DNA of 64,000 nucleotides from Lepidodermella squamata (taxonomy: Eukaryota > Gastrotricha), in contig JBLDXI010000009.1 in NCBI GenBank assembly GCA_047495785.1, positions 3,286,001 through 3,350,000 on the forward strand, given 5' to 3'. Position 1 is the first letter of the stretch, and each line of letters starts with the position of its first letter. Shown here piece by piece: positions 60,593 to 64,000 of this stretch. The notes beneath the pieces are model-generated. The model was not told the DNA's origin. It did not search any database and worked only from the letters and a program-made list of their open reading frames with translations. The translations under genes and the position numbers were made by a program.

Positions 60593-61258
60593 TTTATAAT
60601 AATTTATTCGGGCTATAAAATATAATTATCGTTTCAAGCGCGGTAAAAATGCGTGTGAGGTATATTCATTTAATCAGATTGCTATCTATTTGTTGGCAGA
60701 AATGAAAAACAGATGTATTGTAAGGAATAATTATCTGTGATGGAATCTAAAAAAACTCAACTCAAGAAATAATATTGGCCACCCTAAATTTAAGGTTTCA
60801 GCGCTAAGATTTTTCCAAAACATGGCAAATCGAGCTTTACCTTTTCCGTGTGTTCTAAAAAGGAAAGGAAAGGAAAGGAAAGGAAAGGAAAGGAAAGGAA
60901 AGGAAAGGAAAGGAAAGGAAAGGAAAGGAAAGGAAAGGAAAGGAAAGGAAAGGAAAGGAAAGGAAAGGAAAGGAAAGGAAAGGAAAGGAAAGGAAAGGAA
61001 AGGAACCTCAATTTTATAGCTTGCAAATATTTACTTCAAACCACCTTCAACAGCGATTACAGCAAAATCGACTGGGATATCCAGAATCTGCTCCCAGAAT
61101 TGCCAATAGTTAAGCTGTTTCTGATTGTCAAATCTGAACAAAACCCTTTTTTTACCAATCTTTGTGATTTTTTCTACTTGCTTTTTTTGTTGTTGTGAAA
61201 TAGGTTAGAGGAATGAAATTTCAATCGATGTTTCTTCTATTTCTGACATTCTTGGAAA
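60593..61258. other. Intergenic region between ligands N and O
   Basis: Occupied mainly by the GGAAA repeat. No gene is supported. Confidence 0.6.
60857..61004. repeat. (GGAAA)n pentanucleotide tandem repeat
   Basis: Nearly 30 almost perfect copies of GGAAA. The open frames it creates on both strands (repeating KERKG and LSFPF) are artefacts. Confidence 0.95.
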
Positions 61259-61321
61259 TTTATTTGACATTTGACAGCTTCCAAATTTTCCAAAAAAGTA
61301 AGAACTCTCTTTTCTTTCTTA

Positions 61322-61867
61322 TCACACAGCACAGCCGCAAAGTGTTGCGTGGAAACCGGCGAGATGTTTAGTTTTAAGATACCCATTTTCTGTATAGACC
61401 ACAAGCTGATCACCCCGCCGGCCAACTGAACGGCATGTAGGCAGCGAATACAGGAAGTGTTGGTGCGAAATATGCTCAGTGATATTCGGCTGGATCACCT
61501 TTTCATATTGGTAGTCAGTTGTTCGGCACAGCCCAGCACAATGGTAGATGAAAACTGGATCGCCTCGAGGTACCAGGATGTCTTCGGGCTTCAAATCGAG
61601 CTTTTTCGCAAATTCAGCCTTGGATATTTCTAGTTTTCGCACGCAACAGAAGGAATAATTCGGGTCGGGATTCGTCCTAGGGGCGCATAGTCCTACACCC
61701 CAACCCAGCGGAGCCTCTGTCGCTGGCACAATTCTGATAAAAATAATTCAAATAAAAAGAGTTATAAAAAATGTAAAATCCTTATACCCGAATTGTCCTT
61801 GGGAAATTACACAGATAAAGGTTTGAACAGCTATCAGAAAAGTTGCGGAGATTGAGTGTTGAACCAT
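61322..61867 (-). CDS. TGF-beta-like ligand O without prodomain
   Basis: Two exons (61867-61788, 61733-61322) join to 163 residues with the same phase-2 intron as L, M and N. The signal peptide is MVQHSISATFLIAVQTF. The mature part begins with GWGVGLCAPRTNPDPNYSFC and then CCVRKLEISKAEFAKKL, IYHCAGLC, a spacer, CRSVGRRGDQLVVYTENG and TLCGCAV. Between YHCAGLC and CRS there is only one cysteine where dimeric TGF-beta ligands have two. It differs from M and N in lacking the SFDDPNW block and forms a pair with P. A minus-strand AATAAA lies at 61259-61264. Confidence 0.72.
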
Positions 61868-62118
61868 CGTTCAGCGGTAAAGTTAAGTTCATCCAATATT
61901 TAGATTTTGCCGAGCTATTTTTCCGCTTGAAGGCGAAATAATAGTCTCAAAATGAGAACCAGATGTCTGCATGAAAAATTTTCGGATTGTCGATTTTATT
62001 TATTAGCAGAAAAGTTGCGATAAAATCCGAGAAGTTTTTCATGTAATGACCTAATTTCTAAAAGTTTAATTGGCCCTCACTAATAAGGAGGTCTTTTTTG
62101 TCACAATAAATAATGATG

Positions 62119-62457
62119 CTAAACCGAGCAGCCGCAACGTGTCGCGTGGAATCCTGACACGATTTTCGTTTTAAAATAGCCATTTTCAAGGTAGACAACT
62201 GGCTGATCCTCTCTTCGTGCAATCGAAATACAGTGCGGCAGCAAATCATAAGCGTTAGAACTCGGAACTGGCATACCATGGACATACTTGGACGTAGCAT
62301 TAGGCGGTATCAGCGTCTCCCAATCTGGGTCAGAATCGCGGCACAGCCCAGCGCAGTGATGAATATAAATAGGATCGCCTCTTGGTATCAAGATATCACC
62401 GGCAATTAGCCCGAGAGCTTTTGCGAAATCCTTTCTTGAAATCGGAAGTTTTCTTAT
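62119..62457 (-). pseudogene. 5'-truncated TGF-beta-like ligand P, broken by a mobile element
   Basis: The frame encodes a close relative of O: IRKLPISRKDFAKALGL, HHCAGLCRDSDPDWE, HCISIARRED, VVYLENGYFKTK, ATRCGCSV. Similarity to O starts immediately after the point where O has CC (O reads FCCVRKL, P reads RTIRKL). Just there the sequence turns into the transposon end (agtgcgttcacaaac). No signal peptide, no N-terminal cysteines and no acceptor are seen on this side. The missing half may lie beyond the window, past the element. It could be a pseudogene or an insertion allele of a working gene. Confidence 0.72.
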
Positions 62458-64000
62458 AGTGCGTTCACAAACTACTTCGGAGAGGCGTCCGAAGTTTTCG
62501 GCCTCCGAAGAATCGTAACAGGCCTCCGAAGTTGCGTAATCGCTGCCCGAAGTTTAGATTTTCGTTCACAAACGCGCGCACTTCGGCCGCGCTGCCCGAA
62601 GTTTGAACAATAGACCCTCCGAAGCGGCGCGCGCGCACTCATCAAAGCACTTCGGTTCGGAGAGCCTGAAAACTACCCTCCGAAGTGCGTCCGAACCGAA
62701 GTTTTAAAACAATAGAGTTGCTCGTCTGACAAGCAGTTACTTTATTGCCCAAGACTGCTGCAGTACAACAATTATTAGCTGAGTGAATGAACAGAGTAAA
62801 AAACGAACGAGAGATACCAATAACAGTCAATAACCGAGAAGTTTGCGGCGAACGACGTCATTAATGTCGAAGTATAAGTGCGTAATTTCATGATCAGACA
62901 AATTAGAACGCTCTAAGGCATTAAGAATAGAAGAAAACAGTTCATTTATGAAACGGCGGCGATCTGGCACGTCATCAGGCTCCAGCGACTGCAAAATGGC
63001 TCGCAGCGTCGGGTCTTCCTCGTTCTCACCGTTGTCACCGTTGCGCCGCTTCTTGGCCTTCTTGTAGCCGTTGGTAGCGACAGGTGTAGCGCTTTCGGCC
63101 GGCAATACGGCACTGGGCTGAGAAGCGGATGGCGGCAAAACATCTCCTTGAGAGTCATCGATCGGCTGTGCGGCGGCTTGATCGAAATGCGGCAGGTTGT
63201 CGTCGCCAGCGGTAGACGAGTCAACGCGATTGACGGCGGCAGTGGTGGCGGCGACGGCGGCGTTGCTTTGGCGGGAGACAGATGCCGGTGCGGAGTCGGC
63301 GGGCAGATTTCCCTTTGTTCTAGAAGAAAAACATGATTTTATTTATGAAACCAAAATTCATGATTTTTCAAACTTACTTGTTTTTGTACACGATGACGTC
63401 AGCAAGGAACGTCATGGCGTCGTAATATGGGAACCGGCTCTTCTTGTCAGCTGCAGCCGAGCCACTCGCGATGTAGGCCTTGTGGCATTTCGTAAATTTG
63501 TCCCGAAGCGAATCCCACATGTCGCGGGCTTCTTGGGCGGAGTACGGCTGCGGACCGGTTTGAACGGTGGCGGGTTTTAGTGGCAACCGTGTCGCCAGCG
63601 CGGCCCAATGGGTGTTTTTGAACACTACATCGCAGTACTTGGCGTCGGTGGGTCGCCAAAGGCACGGGTTGCACCGGACGTACTCGATGATGGCTGTGTC
63701 AACTTCGTTGCGGTGCTGATCGATTGAGATGCGGGATGACGACGACAACGACGACGACGAAGCTGGGCGAGTCGATTGCGACTGCGGTACCGGAGTGAGC
63801 GGCAGAGACGTTGAATGCCATGCTTGGGCTGGCTGCGAGTGAGGCGTCATGTTGTGGTATTGCGGCTGGCTGTCTTCAAAGCTGTTTTGGCTGGCTGGCG
63901 GGTAGTAGTAACGCATGTCGTTCATCATTTTCAGGCGAGTGAAATCGTAAAACTTCGAATAATTATAACGAGAACTGAAACCTTAGTGAGCAGAGCATTG
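62458..64000. mobile_element. Probable PIF/Harbinger-like DNA transposon, left end; continues past the window
   Basis: The boundary with ligand P falls at about 62458, where the sequence becomes agtgcgttcacaaac. The following 250 bases hold about a dozen copies of TCCGAAG or CTTCGGA in both orientations, typical of transposase-binding subterminal repeats. A second cgttcacaaac occurs at 62564. The only gene seen inside is a MADF protein. Harbinger elements often carry a second gene for a Myb/SANT/MADF-type DNA-binding protein. The other end, the target duplication and a transposase are not in the window. The neighbouring bases (TTATA) allow a 3-bp TTA or TAT duplication, but this cannot be confirmed. 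Confidence 0.5.
62827..63928 (-). CDS. MADF-domain DNA-binding protein
   Basis: Two exons (63928-63378, 63319-62827) join to 347 residues. A disordered N-terminus of about 70 residues (Pro, Gln, Ser, Tyr) precedes a MADF domain at about residues 72-180: DTAIIEYVRCNPCLWRPTDAKY, then HWAALATRL, DMWDSLRDKFTKCHKAY, and FPYYDAMTFL near the end. MADF is a Myb-like DNA-binding fold. A long Ala/Ser/Asp linker and a basic patch (KKAKKRRN, probably a nuclear signal) follow. The C-terminal segment (RRFINELFSSILNALERSN) resembles the helical interaction regions of BESS-type proteins, but weakly. It may be a transposon-encoded accessory protein or a domesticated host regulator. Confidence 0.82.

Noticed and set aside
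60822-61198. Open frames made of KERKG or LSFPF repeats
   Set aside because: Produced by the GGAAA pentanucleotide repeat.
1-64000. CRISPR arrays, operons, ribosome binding sites, bacterial features
   Set aside because: The sequence is clearly eukaryotic, with spliced genes throughout. No spaced direct repeats of CRISPR type are present.

Overview
This is an animal (metazoan) nuclear genome window. Genes are split by short GT-AG introns, mostly about 45-60 nt. Promoters have TATA boxes, and transcripts carry AATAAA signals. The families present (somatomedin B, thrombospondin type 1, TGF-beta-like, MADF, ankyrin) are animal families. Acceptor sites vary in sequence, and an interstitial tract resembles TTAGGG-type telomere repeats, which argues against a nematode. 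I cannot name the phylum. It looks like a compact-intron invertebrate. Exon joins were made by eye. For nine multi-exon genes in the central and right parts and for three on the left, the joined lengths are exact multiples of three with one open frame.

Layout. (1) 1-15.5 kb is gene-poor and holds the plus-strand genes: a doubtful small secreted protein (361-938), a secreted ankyrin-repeat protein (3722-4751), a small Cys-rich membrane protein (5310-5687) and a clear SBSPON orthologue (11763-14084). (2) 15.6-57 kb is an unbroken head-to-tail array of eleven minus-strand genes, called A to K here, plus one miniature gene. Each full member is a type I membrane protein. The usual order is signal peptide, Cys-rich or mucin-like ectodomain, EB/EGF-like and TSP1-like modules, a membrane-proximal CCPG domain, a polybasic cleavage site, a DPxAS motif, one membrane helix and a distinctive tail. 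A-D carry large repeated WYLARL modules. E is short. F-K replace those modules with Ser/Thr-rich mucin stretches, and G has little more than a mucin stalk, helix and tail. (3) 57.4-62.4 kb holds five minus-strand cystine-knot genes, L to P. They resemble TGF-beta family ligands but have almost no prodomain and lack the intermolecular cysteine. The fifth (P) is broken. (4) 62.5-64 kb is the start of a probable DNA transposon whose end lies in the broken P gene and which contains a MADF-domain gene.

Two mobile elements have changed genes. An 849-bp non-autonomous hAT-type element (36255-37103) has an exact 8-bp target duplication, and its first three bases form the stop codon of gene F. The displaced remainder of F's tail is still readable on the far side. 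The second element truncates ligand P at its double cysteine.

The array is the best candidate for an undescribed system. It looks like a rapidly diversifying cell-surface receptor cluster, built from symmetrical phase-1 exons with swapped ectodomains and conserved membrane-proximal and tail motifs. It sits beside a cluster of unusual secreted ligands. A role in recognition or signalling is inference only.
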